Below, piece after piece: positions 1 to 11,028 of a DNA stretch of 64,000 bases. The stretch covers positions 21,146,602 through 21,210,601 of the forward strand of contig NC_073303.1 of assembly GCF_027595985.1 (NCBI RefSeq), in the 5' to 3' direction. Made by a program: the position numbers and the translations under genes. The stretch's first letter is position 1. Every line of letters starts with the position of its first letter. This DNA comes from Sorex araneus (Eukaryota > Chordata > Mammalia > Eulipotyphla > Soricidae). The notes under the pieces were generated by a model that was given only the letters and a program-made list of their open reading frames with translations, was not told the origin of the DNA and made no database searches.

Positions 1-175
1 TCAGGTAGGACGTTTGCCTTGCACTCAGCCAATCTGGGTGCAATTCCCAGCATCCCATATGGTCCCCTGAGCACTGCCAGGAGCAATTCCTGAGTGCAGA
101 GCCAGAAGTAACCCCTGAGCATCACTGGGTCTGACACCCCCCAAAAGAAAAAGAAAGCCAAAAAGTAAAAAAAAG
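1..175 (+). mobile_element. SOR SINE type I, cut by window start
   Basis: The sequence starts inside the tRNA-like head just after the A box. It continues through the GCATCCCATATGGTCCCC body and the GAGTGCAGAGCCAG motif to an A-rich tail (about 142-175). The order of blocks matches the complete copies at 41797 and 58889. The B box is degraded (GGTGCAATTCC), so this is a moderately old copy. It is a Pol III-derived retroposon, mobilised in trans by L1. Confidence 0.88.
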
Positions 176-189
176 AATTTCAAACTTGG

Positions 190-414
190 CCAGTCTCTAG
201 AGAGGGAACACCCTTTCTCTAGTCTCCCATCCCCTACCTTCAATATTCATTTCTCTCCCAACTCAGAAAACTATGGAAACACTCACCTAAAGTAAAGGAA
301 GAATTGGTTTGCGTAGAAACCCATGTCTCTTCACTGTCACCAAGCCCAACCTTCAGCCTCTGGTAGAAGTCAGTGACTAATCTAAAAATTAAAAAACCCA
401 AAGCATAGAGGGTT
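190..414. repeat. Left arm of a 2-kb inverted duplication
   Basis: This arm is the reverse complement of 1985-2243. Anchors include 322-340 (CATGTCTCTTCACTGTCAC, inverted at 2061-2079) and 367-386 (AAGTCAGTGACTAATCTAAA, inverted at 2015-2034). The match runs from CCAGTCTCTAG at 190 to GGGTTC near 412 with small indels. The left arm is about 30 bp shorter. No repeat family is recognised in the arms. Confidence 0.85.
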
Positions 415-909
415 CTTCAGCCTGCAGACTTCCCCCTCTCTTTCCTGTCTCAGCTTTGCTCCCTCCACTTCTTTTGTCTTCAATGAAATACTTGATGAAC
501 ATCAATGAAAAGGTCACTGCTGCAGGGTCTGGAAACGGGGCTTGACACTTCCGTCCACTTTCCTTGGTACAATTCACTCCAGGATGTCTCCCTAGAGAAG
601 GCAGATTTTATAAAGAATCTGGAGCTAATAAAAACCAATAAACGGACAAGAGGGAATTATCTGCGCACGTTGCACTGACTCATGTGTCAGATTGTCATTT
701 GATGTCCCTTCCAAGTTCTGTTCTCTGCTGTTGGCTTTTGTATTTTGTACATCATCCACACCTGAACCTTGGAAACTTTCCAGTTTAGAGAATTCTGTGC
801 TTTCATTTACTCAGGATTCTTTTGCAAAAGTAGTGTCTTCCCCTTTTCAAAGTCCTTGGCACCAGTCATCCACAGGCTGGGGGTAGCTCAGTCTTCAGTC
901 AGCCTTGTT

Positions 910-910
<1 letters not shown>
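415..910. other. Non-coding stretch, nothing recognised
   Basis: Mixed-composition sequence between the inverted-repeat arm and the CA tract. Only short open frames occur, with no codon-like pattern. No transposon family was recognised. Confidence 0.6.

Positions 911-963
<53 letters not shown>
911..963. repeat. (CA)n microsatellite
   Basis: About 26 uninterrupted CA units, long and pure enough to be length-polymorphic. It accounts for the poly-threonine/histidine open frames seen here. Confidence 0.98.
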
Positions 964-966
<3 letters not shown>

Positions 967-1239
967 TTGGAACCGAGCAGCTTGCTGCAAAGATGTCTCC
1001 AGACTTTGCAATAGGCCACTCTCACCGGGCCACTCCAGACAGGAGCAGGTGCGGTCCCTCCGCCTACCCCCTAGGAATCCTGGTGGCTGCCATCTTCTAG
1101 AACTCCATGAAAGCTCCAGGTATGTGGTGGCAGTGGCAGGAAACGCCAGGCCTCACGGGACAGGGGAGGAGCTGGACTCTTCTCCTCCCCCCCACACCCC
1201 AATGGGATGCTGAGATGATGCCCACAAACAGCCTCTGGC
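964..1239. other. Short non-coding stretch
   Basis: Moderately GC-rich sequence inside the loop of the inverted duplication. No repeat or gene is recognised. Confidence 0.5.
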
Positions 1240-1815
1240 TAGGCTGTATTATATTTTATCCATAGCAAGCAATACAAAACAAATTTTCTAGTATTGCCTT
1301 TTCAGCAGGTTTGAGTGGTGGTGGGGCTGGTGTTGAAATATTAAATGTAACCAACATAGAGAGAGAGAGAGTATTGTATAAATCATCTGCCATAGAAGCA
1401 GGGGAAGGGATGGAATGGGGGTGAGGGGAATACTGAGGATTTTGGTGGTGGAAAATGTGCACTGGTGATTGATAACCACAACACCCAAAAGGAGAGAGAG
1501 AACAAAAGGGAATGCCCTGCCACAGAGGTGAGGTGTGGGGGGGGATGGGATGGAGGGTGGGAGGGATGCTGGGTGTCATCAGTGGAGGAGAACGGGCACT
1601 GGTGGAGGGATGGGTACTCAAGTAGTGTATGACTGAAACACAAGCACAAAAATATGTAAATCTGTATCTGTACCCTCACGGTGATTCACTAATAAAAAAA
1701 TAATTTAAAAAATGTGCACTGGTGAAGGGCTGGATATTTGATGATTGTATGATCGAAGCTCAAACATGAAAGCTTTGTAACTGTATCTCACGGTGAATCA
1801 ATAAAAAGGGGGGAA
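1240..1815 (+). mobile_element. LINE-1 3' end split by a second L1
   Basis: L1 3' UTR sequence covers 1240-1468 and resumes at 1726-1815, where it ends in TCTCACGGTGAATCAATAAAAA. The block GTGCACTGGTGAAGGG then GACTGAAAC/AATCATGAAC recurs in every L1 3' end of the window. The interruption is the L1 at 1469-1708. Confidence 0.8.
1469..1708 (+). mobile_element. LINE-1 3' end nested in another L1
   Basis: A 5'-truncated L1 3' end with its own tail (CGGTGATTCACTAATAAAAAAATAA). It is flanked by a perfect 17-bp target-site duplication, AAAATGTGCACTGGTGA, at 1452-1468 and 1709-1725. The duplicated sequence is itself L1 3' UTR, which proves insertion into an older L1. Confidence 0.85.
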
Positions 1816-1984
1816 AAAGATATAACTCACAATTTAAGAAACACTCATCTCAGGTTGTAAAAAATAAAATCAGCCTTGTTAACAAGCTTCCCTAAAAACG
1901 CACCTCTCTCCTTCCCACAGGGGTTTAAGTAACACTTCGAAGAACAACTAGATTCTCTTCGTGTTGCTTCAGGAATTCACGAAG

Positions 1985-2243
1985 GGAACCCTATATGCTT
2001 TGGGTTTTAAAAAGTTTAGATTAGTCACTGACTTCTCTCTGAGGCTGGAGGCTGGACTTGGTGACAGTGAAGAGACATGGGTTCCTGTCAAACACATTTT
2101 GGGTCTGATGTCAATTCTTCTTCTACTTTGGTGAGTGTTTCCAAAGATTTCTGAATCTTTACCCAGCGTTGGGAGAGGAATGGATATTGGAGGTGGGGGA
2201 TGGGGACTAGAGATAAGGCGCTCCCTGCTATGCTAGAGACTGG
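1985..2243. repeat. Right arm of the inverted duplication
   Basis: Reverse complement of 190-414, with a loop of about 1.57 kb between the arms. Relative to the left arm it holds an extra piece around 2090-2125. Flank similarity stops near 1985 and 2243. Confidence 0.85.
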
Positions 2244-2534
2244 GGTGGAGAGTGGGGAGCACCCCTGGCAATCACTAATCCAGTCGCGCTGGCTTTAATC
2301 TTTGGGTGTTCAGGCCCTAGCAATATGGAAATGCTTGGACCATGTGGTGCTAGAGGGTGGGGGTGGGGTGTATTTTGTTTTTTAATTTTTCTATCCACAG
2401 TGAGCAGTCAAAATTCTTAGTTCCCTGAGATTAAAGTCTCATTTTGGGATTTCTCAGCTCTCGCTTGTGGAAATCATGAACTTTATCTGGATGATGGTTC
2501 CACTAAAGCTCAGATTCTGAGATCTTGCAGTTAT
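2244..2534. other. Non-coding stretch, nothing recognised
   Basis: G/T-rich sequence with a short GGTGGGGGTGGGG run near 2356. There is no clear repeat and no plausible coding frame. Confidence 0.45.
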
Positions 2535-2697
2535 TATGTTGTTATTATTGTTATTTTGGTTTGGAGGTCATGCCTGGCGGTCCTGGGGGAGGACTATTTC
2601 TGTGACGGGGGACTCGTAAGGTGCTAAGGATTGAACCCAGGGTTCCCACTAGCAATTTATTTACTCCACCCTTTTGATCCATCTCTCTGACCCCAGC
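2535..2697 (-). mobile_element. Divergent SOR SINE type I
   Basis: T-rich start, then inverted body blocks, a degenerate GATTGAACCCAGGGTT (reverse B box) and ATCTCTCTGACCCC (reverse head). Strongly diverged, so an old copy. Confidence 0.6.
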
Positions 2698-2825
2698 TTG
2701 TTGGTTTTTAGATTTTAATATTATTGGTGGCTTATGCTCTTAGAGCCGCTGAAGTTTCATCATCTCATACAGAGTCTGGATATATCCCTGGAGGCCTCTA
2801 AGATGTTTGTTTACAAAGTCTCCTT

Positions 2826-2905
2826 CTGGGCTTGCGTGGATAGCGCAGTGGTCAGACCACATGCTGAGCACGTGCAAGATTCAGTTGATCTCTGTTCCCA
2901 GGAAC
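2826..2905 (+). mobile_element. Fragment of a tRNA-derived SINE head
   Basis: TGGATAGCGCAGTGGTCAGACCAC followed by GTGCAAGATTCAGTTGATC resembles the A box to B box part of SOR. The body is missing. Could be a chance tRNA-like fragment. Confidence 0.4.
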
Positions 2906-3044
2906 TATTACAAAAATCATCTCTCCTCCCCTACAGCAATGCATCCTCCTGCAATTTGGAGTACGTTTTCTTTTCTAAATTCTTCATTAGGTCATATTTT
3001 AATTGTCCATACGTGAATATGCTGTTTGTTTTCGTTTTTTTGTT

Positions 3045-3188
3045 TTGTTTTTTATTGAATCACTGTGCGATACAAAGTTGTCCATGATTGACTTTCAGTC
3101 ATACAATGTTCCAGCATCCTTCCCTTCACCAGTGTCCATTTCCCACCATCAATGTCCCCAGTTTCCCTCCCAAACATCACCCACCTTC
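3045..3188 (-). mobile_element. LINE-1 3' end
   Basis: Starts with the T-rich inverted tail, then GAATCACTGTGCGATACAAA, GTTTCAGTC-like and CACCAGTGTCCATTTCCCACC blocks shared by all minus-strand L1 3' ends here. Its distal part is cut off by the SINE that follows. Confidence 0.85.
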
Positions 3189-3305
3189 CACCTATGGGTC
3201 GGGTATTTGCCTTGCACACAGCTGACCTGGGTTCAGATCCCCAGCATCCCATATGAGTCCCCAAGCACCACCAGGAGTAATTCCTGAGTGCAGAGCCAAG
3301 AGTAA

Positions 3306-3307
<2 letters not shown>
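3189..3307 (+). mobile_element. SOR SINE type I, tail replaced by CT repeat
   Basis: The element begins in the head (GGTCGGGTATTTGCCTTGCAC), has B box GGTTCAGATCC and body up to AGAGCCAAGAGTAACA. It then runs straight into (CT)n instead of the usual CCCCTGTGCATCGCC-poly(A). Confidence 0.85.
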
Positions 3308-3361
<54 letters not shown>

Positions 3362-3362
3362 C
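3308..3362. repeat. (CT)n microsatellite at a SINE 3' end
   Basis: About 27 CT units with one C slip near 3349, taking the place of the 3' end of the adjacent SINE. Confidence 0.97.
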
Positions 3363-4099
3363 TTGTGGGGTAAATTTGATGTCATTAATGCTCACATAAA
3401 ATCCTGTTTTCTGAAGTGAGTATCAAGCTTGACGTATGCTTGGTATGTATGGCACTACCAGAGGCTTGGGAAGCCAGTCTGGACTATCCAGAGGGTTTGC
3501 TGATTTCCAGATATGAGTGTCTCTCTAGACATAGTCATCTTTTGTTGCACATCTTTTGTCCTCCTTGAAAACCTATTTGTTTTTTTTTCTGCCTAATCTG
3601 AGTGAGCTCTTTCTCCTTCTGACTGGCCCACCTGTGCCTTCCTCTGATCACCTGGTCATCACTATTTGACCAGTACTTCTGCTCCTGTCCAAGAATGGGG
3701 CCTTCTTTCACGCCTTGCTCTGACCTCGACAGCAAATCTTCCCTCCCAGAAGTTCTTCCTCACTCAGTCATTTCCCCCCTCACTGTTGTTTCTCTCTTCT
3801 GGTGTGTCACATCCTGAGGGGGGATCAGCTGCTCTTCCCACCACTCCGCCTGCCCTTCATTCCCCACTGGCCGGCTCTGCAGCTGGAACTGCCACAAATG
3901 CTTCATTTCTGGGCTGTCATTCAGGGTAACAGTTCAATGATCTTTCCCTGGCTCTGTCCACCGAGTTCATTTACAATTTACAATCCAAACAATTTCTGGT
4001 TGTCAGCTTGCCTGACTGTGACCTCTAGTATTTACTCTTGCACTCCCCAAGTATTCCTCACTGTTCATCTCTGCAGCTGTCAACATCCACCTCAAGTTG
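3363..4099. other. Non-coding stretch, nothing recognised
   Basis: Pyrimidine-leaning sequence. An open frame entering from here owes its length to the following TTTC tract. Possibly an old degraded L2-like piece around 3600-4080, but I cannot place it. Confidence 0.4.
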
Positions 4100-4712
<613 letters not shown>

Positions 4713-4872
4713 AAGGAGGCACATTCAATGGTGCTCAGGAGTTACTCTTGGCTCTGCACTCAGGACTTACTCCTGATGGTGCTCAGGGGTGCATATGGGA
4801 TGCTGGGGATCAGACCTGGGTCAGCTGTGTGCAAGGCAAACACCTAACCCATTGTACTATCTCTCTAGTCTC
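4713..4872 (-). mobile_element. SOR SINE type I
   Basis: Inverted body (GTGCTCAGGAGTTACTCTTG, GCTCTGCACTCAGGA, GGTGCTCAGGGGTGCATATG), reverse B box GGATCAGACCTGGG and reverse head GTGCAAGGCAAACACC. Full length but diverged. Its tail end is continuous with the giant pyrimidine tract. Confidence 0.9.
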
Positions 4873-5194
4873 TGTTATTTTTTTCTTTCTTTCACTCCTC
4901 CCTCTCTGATTTTCTTTCTTTCTTTGTTTTTTTTCTTTACTTCTTTGTTCTGAATAATTATAGATTGGTTATTACATATGCTTACAGTGAAAGCAAGGAT
5001 AGGAGAGATTGGTCTTGAGGATCTTGCCCAGATGCTCCACAATCACAGCTTACTTAATTATAATATGGGAGCTTCCCCAGGGCACTGTAATCAGTACAAT
5101 ATGAGTGTAGCTCTTTATGTCATTCTCACTTGTGCGTGCACAGGGTCAAATCACCATCAAGGTTTAGACCTAGTCCTTCATCATGAAAACTCTC

Positions 5195-5300
5195 TTTAGA
5201 ATCCTATTCACCATCTATCCTGAACCCCCTAGCAACCACCAATCTCTTTCCCAGTTCTGTAATTTTGCCTTTGTGAGAATGCTGTAGGGTTGATATAGAA
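5195..5300 (-). mobile_element. Old mammalian L1 (L1M-type) fragment
   Basis: CCCCCTAGCAACCACCAATCTC followed by TTTGCCTTTGTGAGAATGCTG resembles the antisense 3' region of old L1M elements. Short and diverged. Confidence 0.45.
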
Positions 5301-5349
5301 TTGAATATACACTATAAAAACTGGTTTTTTTTAATCATTCATCAGAATG

Positions 5350-5515
5350 TCCTGGAAAAGATTGGAGACTGCCTTGCTGCTGGTTGGACGAGGTTAGGTC
5401 CCTGGTACCCCAGATGGCCCCCTGGGTACTTCCAAGAGTTATTCCCGATTGCAGGGCCAGGATTATGCCCTGAGAACTGCTAGGTGTGGCCCCCAAATAA
5501 AACAAAAACAAATGC
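5350..5515 (+). mobile_element. Divergent SOR SINE type I
   Basis: GACTGCCTTGCTGC head remnant, GGTACCCCAGATGGCCCCC body, GCAGGGCCAGGATTATGCCCTGAGAACTGC and a GGCCCCCAAATAAAACAAAAACAAA tail. The head is shortened. Confidence 0.75.
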
Positions 5516-5632
5516 TCTGGAAGTCTCATGCAATTGTCGCATGCGCCAGTTGATTTCTATTTATTTTTGAGTATGTTATCCATGTGGGTGTGACTGCCTA
5601 GGTACTAGAAAAAGGGGAATCTGGGTGGAGGA

Positions 5633-5860
5633 GAGATGGAGAATCCGGTAAACTACCGAAGAGTATCCTGCCCGCACAGCAGAGCCTGGCAAGCTCCCCA
5701 TGGCGTATTCGATATGCCAAAAACAGTTCCCCTAACCCTGAAAGAACCTCCAGTGCGGCACCGTTGGGAAGGATGAGTAAAGAGAGGCTGCTAAAATCTC
5801 AGGGCAAGGATGAATGGAGACGTTACTCGATGAACAAAGGGATGACAGTGATACGGTACT
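5633..5860 (+). mobile_element. Type II SINE, long subtype, headless
   Basis: Starts in the body (CCGGTAAACTACCGAAGAGTATCC) and continues through GCAGAGCCTGGCAAGCT and GTATTCGATATGCCAAAAACAG. It has the extra 85-bp module (GAGAGGCTGCTAAAATCTCAGG) and ends GATGACAGTGATACGGTACTG. The tRNA-like head is missing through 5' truncation. Confidence 0.88.
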
Positions 5861-5870
5861 GTTATTCATA

Positions 5871-6784
5871 GCATGGATGTACCTTGACCCTCCAAGGCCC
5901 CTTTGCCTGTTTTCAGTTTGGGTTTACTCTCGCTCTTTTGCTATTTCCTTCCTGGTTGCTACTTTCTAGCAGATGTTAGCAGGAAAAGAATCTTTTGAAA
6001 TAGGAAGGCTTACCTTCTTTTCCCGACTGGAGGCCTAGGTTCAACCTAGAGTGATTGACAAGGTAGATAAACAATTTCCTCATAGGAAACAGCCTTGGCG
6101 TTTTGGCATCTGGCCTTCAACCTCCTGTTCCAATTCTTGTTTTGTCAGTTAATGTCTTGCCTGGGGTGAAGGCACTGAACTTCACCCCACAGAGTTCTCT
6201 CAGCAGAAATTTTGACCACAAATAAAACTCAGGTTTAGTTATTTTTAGTGACAATTCTAATTTAAAATGACTACATGCTTATAAGGGCATTGGTGCCTGT
6301 TGAGGAAAGGCTTTTAAAACGTAGTGAAGCTCAAGGCTTGGGAACTCAATCCTCAAGGGAAATAGAACAAACTGACTTCCAACTCTTTGACTTGAAGGTG
6401 GGATCACCAAGTGGCATTTGCTAAGGAAAAAAAATCCACAAGCTCATTTTCCAAATGAACTAAGGGTCAGTATTTTGTTAGCTCTGCATGTCTTTGGTTT
6501 CAGAAAATTAGTAGACATGCTTAATGTGTGCTAATGATGGTTGACATCAAGCTCCCTCTGTGAGTAACTTGACTTTGTTTTAGGTTTGAAGAGTTCATGT
6601 ATTTATACAAGTTAAGGTTATTATAGGGCAGAGCAAGAAAAATGCAAATATTAAAATATTGCCAATAGTTTGCAGACTTTGAAAATGAATAGAGATTAAA
6701 CACAGATAAAACAGAAATTTAGACAGTGTATCTTGATTTTTTTCCTTTTTATTCTTCTCCTTTATAAAGTTGTAAGACATTTAA
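5871..6784. other. Non-coding stretch, nothing recognised
   Basis: AT-rich, with no supported gene or repeat. Short frames at 6521-6780 are AT-rich chance frames. Confidence 0.6.
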
Positions 6785-6945
6785 TATCTGTTTCTGATTT
6801 CGGGCCATGTCAGCGGTGCTAAGGGTTTACTCCTCAGTTTGTGCTCAGGGATCACTCTTGTGGGCCCTTGGAAGACCAAATGGAGAGTCAGGAATTGGGT
6901 CAGCTTGCATAAGGCAGGCATTCTTCTGCTATTCTGGTTGTAGGA
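6785..6945 (-). mobile_element. Divergent SOR SINE type I
   Basis: Inverted body (GGTGCTAAGGGTTTACTCCTCAG, GTGCTCAGGGATCACTCTTG), then GGAATTGGGTCAGCTTGCATAAGGCAGGC as degraded reverse B box and head. Confidence 0.75.
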
Positions 6946-7092
6946 AATTCAATATTTTATAGTTGAAGCAACAGCTAGAATCTTCTCCATCTTATGAGAA
7001 GCATAAGCATTCTGAAGTTTTAAGCTCTTAGCTTTGATGGAAGTACACAGGTAACATGACCACTTTTGGGAAAAGAAGATCTCACTCTCTCG

Positions 7093-7234
7093 AGGCTGGA
7101 GTGGACAGTACAGTGCATAGGGTCCTTGCTTTGCGCACCATATGGTCTCTGCAGCCCTGTCAAGAGTGACCCTTGAGCACAGAGCCAGGAGTAAACCCTG
7201 AGCACTTCCAGGTGTCACGCCTCAAGAAAAAGAA
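7093..7234 (+). mobile_element. SOR SINE type I with shortened head
   Basis: GAGGCTGGAGTGGACAGTACAGTG head, then a jump from TTTGCGCACC straight to ATATGGTCTC, so the B-box region is deleted. The body AGAGCCAGGAGTAAACCCTGAGCAC and an A-rich tail are intact. Confidence 0.85.
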
Positions 7235-8639
7235 CAATGATCTCACTTTTTCCTTCCCCAAGTCTGAAAGCCCCCTCATACCTGGAGATGTGTTTATGTA
7301 AGAATCACACATCAGATCTGAATGCATTTTAGCCTACAAGACAAAAGAAGAAAGACAACAGCGTTATTTGTGCAAGTCTCTTAAGATGTGTTGAAGAATT
7401 ATACCATTCCAGGTTTGTGTTGTAGTTCCAGAAAGAGACAAAGCTGGAAATGAGGATTCGCATAACTTTTGATGGATCAAATCCCCAAAGGCACTTGAGT
7501 AAAGGGGAAGAAGAATCTAGAAGTCTCTTTCAGAAGAGGCTGCTGGTCACAGTTTTTAGTCTTCTTTAGTAATACCAGGGATGTCTAGGACAGACGTCTT
7601 TGATAATCAGTCTTTATGCAAGCTGAAAGCTGAGATTTGCAATGACAAATCAGGTGAGAAGCATCTTGGATAGAGTCTGATGCTTTGAAACCAGATCAGT
7701 CTAGGCTATCATACTTGAATCCCTTGAAAAGAAGAATTTCTGTCACTTAGTCATAGTGACAGTCCAAGATGGGAGATGGCTCACTTGCTAGCGTGTCTGG
7801 GTCATGGAGATCCCAGTGACAACCCTTCTAGGAACTGAGACTGCTAGCCACTTGACTTCATGAGACCTGCTGAAACCTGGGTTTCAGAACACTCAAAGCA
7901 TATCGGAAACAAGGGTGAGGGCAAGAAGGGGAGAGAGAAGATGCTCAAAACTGAGGTGATCATCTGGGAGTGATTGTGCTCAAAGTTGAAAAATAAGACA
8001 CAGAAACAATCACGAAGATTTACTCAGGGCCCAGGAGACCCAGGGTACACTAAGAACTTACCTAGGGGCTTTAATCCACAGGTTCTCATGTGTTACCCCA
8101 AAGTGACAACTGGCAGGTCACAGGAGAGTCACCCGGACTCAGGGTCTGGGATAATGTGGTCAGAAAATACCTATGTGAGTTAGGGGCTGTTGGCAGTTAA
8201 TAGAAAATGTGAAGACCATCTAAGTGACAAGGACTTGTAAAAGCTGAGCAGAGGTCAACGCAGTTTTTAGGCAATGAGTTCAAGAGCAATAAGACACCTT
8301 CATACACACACGTGCAATCTTTATCTGGTCCCTGGGCTGGCCTCCCTGTGGGCACAGGATGATCACCAGTAGCTCCACCCAGAGCACCTTTCTCCTGTGC
8401 AGAGAGACAGTGGGACAGGGCAGGTTGCCAGACTGTCAAACAGAAAAAAAACAATAATGCTCCTTTCTCAGAAACCCTTCAGCTTTCTCATCTCATTCTC
8501 CAGATGGGGTCACCAGGTCTAATTTCAACTCTTATAAGGAGGATGGAATTACCTTTAGAGATGGAAGTAACAAAATTATACCATGGGACATAGGAAAGGG
8601 GCTATTGGTTGCATGGGGACAAAGTATTTTATTCTTCTT
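7235..8639. other. Non-coding stretch, mostly unique
   Basis: No gene is supported. GGGAGATGGCTCACTTGCTAGCG at about 7770-7792 could be a very old tRNA-like SINE head, but the rest does not follow. The remainder looks unique. Confidence 0.5.
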
Positions 8640-9240
8640 CTTTTTAATTTTATTATTCACTGTGAGATATAGTTATAAGCTTTCATGTCTGAGTTACAAT
8701 CACACAATGATCAAACACTCATCCCTCCACCAGTGCACATTCCCCACCACCAATATCCCCAGTATACCCCCCCTTTCCCACCCTCCCATTGCCTCCATGG
8801 CAGACAATATTTCCCATACTCTCTCTCTACATTTGGGCATTATGGCTTATAACACAGACACTGAGAGGGTATCTTGTTTGGTCCTTTACCTACTTTTGGC
8901 ACACATCTCCCATCCCGACCGATTCTTCCAACCATCATTTTCTTAGTGATCCCTTCTCTATTCCAGCTGTCCTCTCCCTGCCCACTCATGAGGCAGGCTT
9001 CCAACTATGGGGTAATCTTCCTGACCCTTCTATACTGTCCTTGGGTGTCAGTCTTGTGTTACTTTATTTTATACTCCACAAATGAGTGCAGTTCTTCTAT
9101 ATCTGTCCCTCTCTTTCTGACTTATTTCACATAGCATGATACTTTCCATGTCTATCCACTTATAAGTGAATTTTGTGACTTCATCTCTCCTAACAGCTGC
9201 ATAGATTCCGTTGTGTAGATGTACCAAAGTTTCTTTAAAG
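8640..9240 (-). mobile_element. LINE-1 3' end with ORF2 C-terminus
   Basis: Reads in from the T-rich tail and ATTCACTGTGAGATATAG at left to AACAGCTGCATAGATTCCG...GTACCAAAGTTTCTTTAA at right. The minus strand encodes the decayed C-terminus of L1 ORF2 protein (e.g. IDMESIMLCEISQKERDRY near 9090-9170) followed by the 3' UTR. 5'-truncated; not functional. Confidence 0.92.
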
Positions 9241-9762
9241 GACAAAGTATTTTCAAGTGGAAATCTTGTTTTGGGAACAAGAAGCAAAATCTGAATTATA
9301 AAGAAGTGAAACTGGATTAGAGATATGTAAAAAAAGATAAAACAATTTTGCGTTTATGTGGAAAAGTGGCAGTCTCTTGCCCCCGCACCTGACTGTCTTC
9401 ACCGGGGCCCCTCAGACCAGGGTAGGTTGAGTTTCCCTTCTTACCCCAAGCAGAGCCCCGGCAACCGAAGACCTCCGGAACTCAGCCACAGCCATGCTCA
9501 AGGCCCCTCTCCACACGTTTGGATGAGCCTCAGGCATGAAGGAACTGGCAAAGGAACCCAGGTATGCGGGACCCGGGGCTGAGATCTCCAAGCCTGCTCA
9601 GATTGGGACTGGGCCTCCTTCACCCAGATTCCCCATTTTCCAGTAGCTTGGCAGCCACACCCAAAACCTGCCCCCCCTGTAATCCCATCAACGGCCAAGA
9701 TCCAGAGATTATAAAACAAAGCTCCCAGAAGCATGCAGTAGCACGACCTCTTATAGTCTAGT
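9241..9762. other. Non-coding stretch
   Basis: The left part is AT-rich and 9360-9720 is GC-richer. No repeat or splice-bounded frame is convincing. Confidence 0.5.
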
Positions 9763-10018
9763 TCTCCCTCTCAGAGAACCTGGCAAGCTACCAAGAGTAT
9801 CCTGCCCGCACAACAGAGCCTGGCAAGCTCCCTGTGGCATATTCGATATGCCTAAAACAGTAACAATAATGGGTCTAATTTCCCTTACCCTCAATGTGGC
9901 ACTGCTGGGAAGAACAAGTAAAGAGAGGCTGCTAAAATCTCAGGGCTAGGATGAATGGAGATGTTACTGGCTCCCACTCAAGCAAATAGATGATCAACGG
10001 AATGACAGTGACATGATA
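9763..10018 (+). mobile_element. Type II SINE, long subtype, headless
   Basis: Begins at CTCTCAGAGAACCTGGCAAGC. It carries the double GGCAAGCT motif, ATTCGATATGCC, the long-subtype module (GAGAGGCTGCTAAAATCTCAGG near 9925) and AACGGAATGACAGTGACATG at its end. The head was lost by truncation. Its 3' end forms one arm of the hairpin at 9993-10069. Confidence 0.88.
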
Positions 10019-10069
10019 TAATATGTCATATCAAGACATATCATATCATGTCACTGTCATCCCATTGAT
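9993..10069. repeat. Imperfect palindrome at a SINE 3' end
   Basis: Arm 9993-10018 pairs with 10044-10069 (24 of 26 positions). The spacer holds a second nested pair, ATATGTC/GACATAT. A hairpin of about 77 nt could form. Confidence 0.85.
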
Positions 10070-10787
10070 ACAGTATGTGGAAAATATGTATCAACATATT
10101 TTGTTGATACAGTGATGTGGAAAAGCTAACATTATCCGGACACTCAAATTTCACTCTTAAGCACTAGATGTATTTTTAATTACTTGCCAAAAACCTAAAT
10201 AATGTGACCTCAGGCATTTCAAGTCTAACATACTCAAAATGGCACCCATCCTCTTTGTTCACCTCAACCAACATGCACTTATTACTGGCTCTCTGGTTAG
10301 TTCATTAATACCACAATATGTATAAACAGTATAAAAAACTGGGACATTTTCTAGCTATATCTGTGTTCCCATATGCCAAGGTATCTCAGATGTCTGCTCT
10401 GTTCCCATAAAGAGATAAAGTGTGGTTGACAAAGTGAAAGTTGATAGAAACATGTTTGGTATCACTTTGAGTCATGTTTCAAATGGAGATGATTTAACTT
10501 CATTTGGGTCAATTGGGGCACCCAGAATGTGTGACCTTATTGAGCAAATGTAGTTGCTTAATACAATTTTGTTGGACAGGGAACATTTTCCATCCAGGGC
10601 AAGCATTTGAATGTGAAGGAGGCGGTTGAAGCTGAGACACCCTTTAGGTTGAATGCTGATCAGAGTGTCTGCTGGCAATTTGGCAGAATCACTTGGGTCA
10701 TAAGTGATAATGCATGTGGATAGACTCAGAAGTTCTCTGCTGGCAAACTTCTACTTGCTTGTGCTATAAATAATCTGGTACCCTACC
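10070..10787. other. Non-coding stretch, nothing recognised
   Basis: AT-rich unique-looking sequence. TGTTGATACAGTGATGTGG near 10106 may be a further remnant of the type II SINE tail. Confidence 0.5.
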
Positions 10788-10795
10788 TTTCTGGG

Positions 10796-11020
10796 TTGGG
10801 CTTTCACCTTTCACGCGGCCGACCTGAGTTCGATTCCTCCACCCCTCTTGGAGAGCCCGGCAAGCTACCGAGAGTATCGAGCCCGCGTGACAGAGCCTGG
10901 CAAGCTACCCGTGCATATTGGATATGCTAAAAACAGTAACAATAAGTCTCTCAATGAGAGACATTACTGGTGCCCGCTCGAACAAATCAATGAGCAACGG
11001 GATGACAGTGACAGTGACAG
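10796..11020 (+). mobile_element. Type II SINE, short subtype, with TSD
   Basis: Head shortened before CACGCGGCCGACC, B box AGTTCGATTCC, double GGCAAGCTACC motif, and end GGGATGACAGTGACAGTGACAG. Flanked by the 8-bp duplication TTTCTGGG (10788-10795 and 11021-11028). It lacks the 85-bp module of the long subtype. Confidence 0.9.
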
Positions 11021-11028
11021 TTTCTGGG

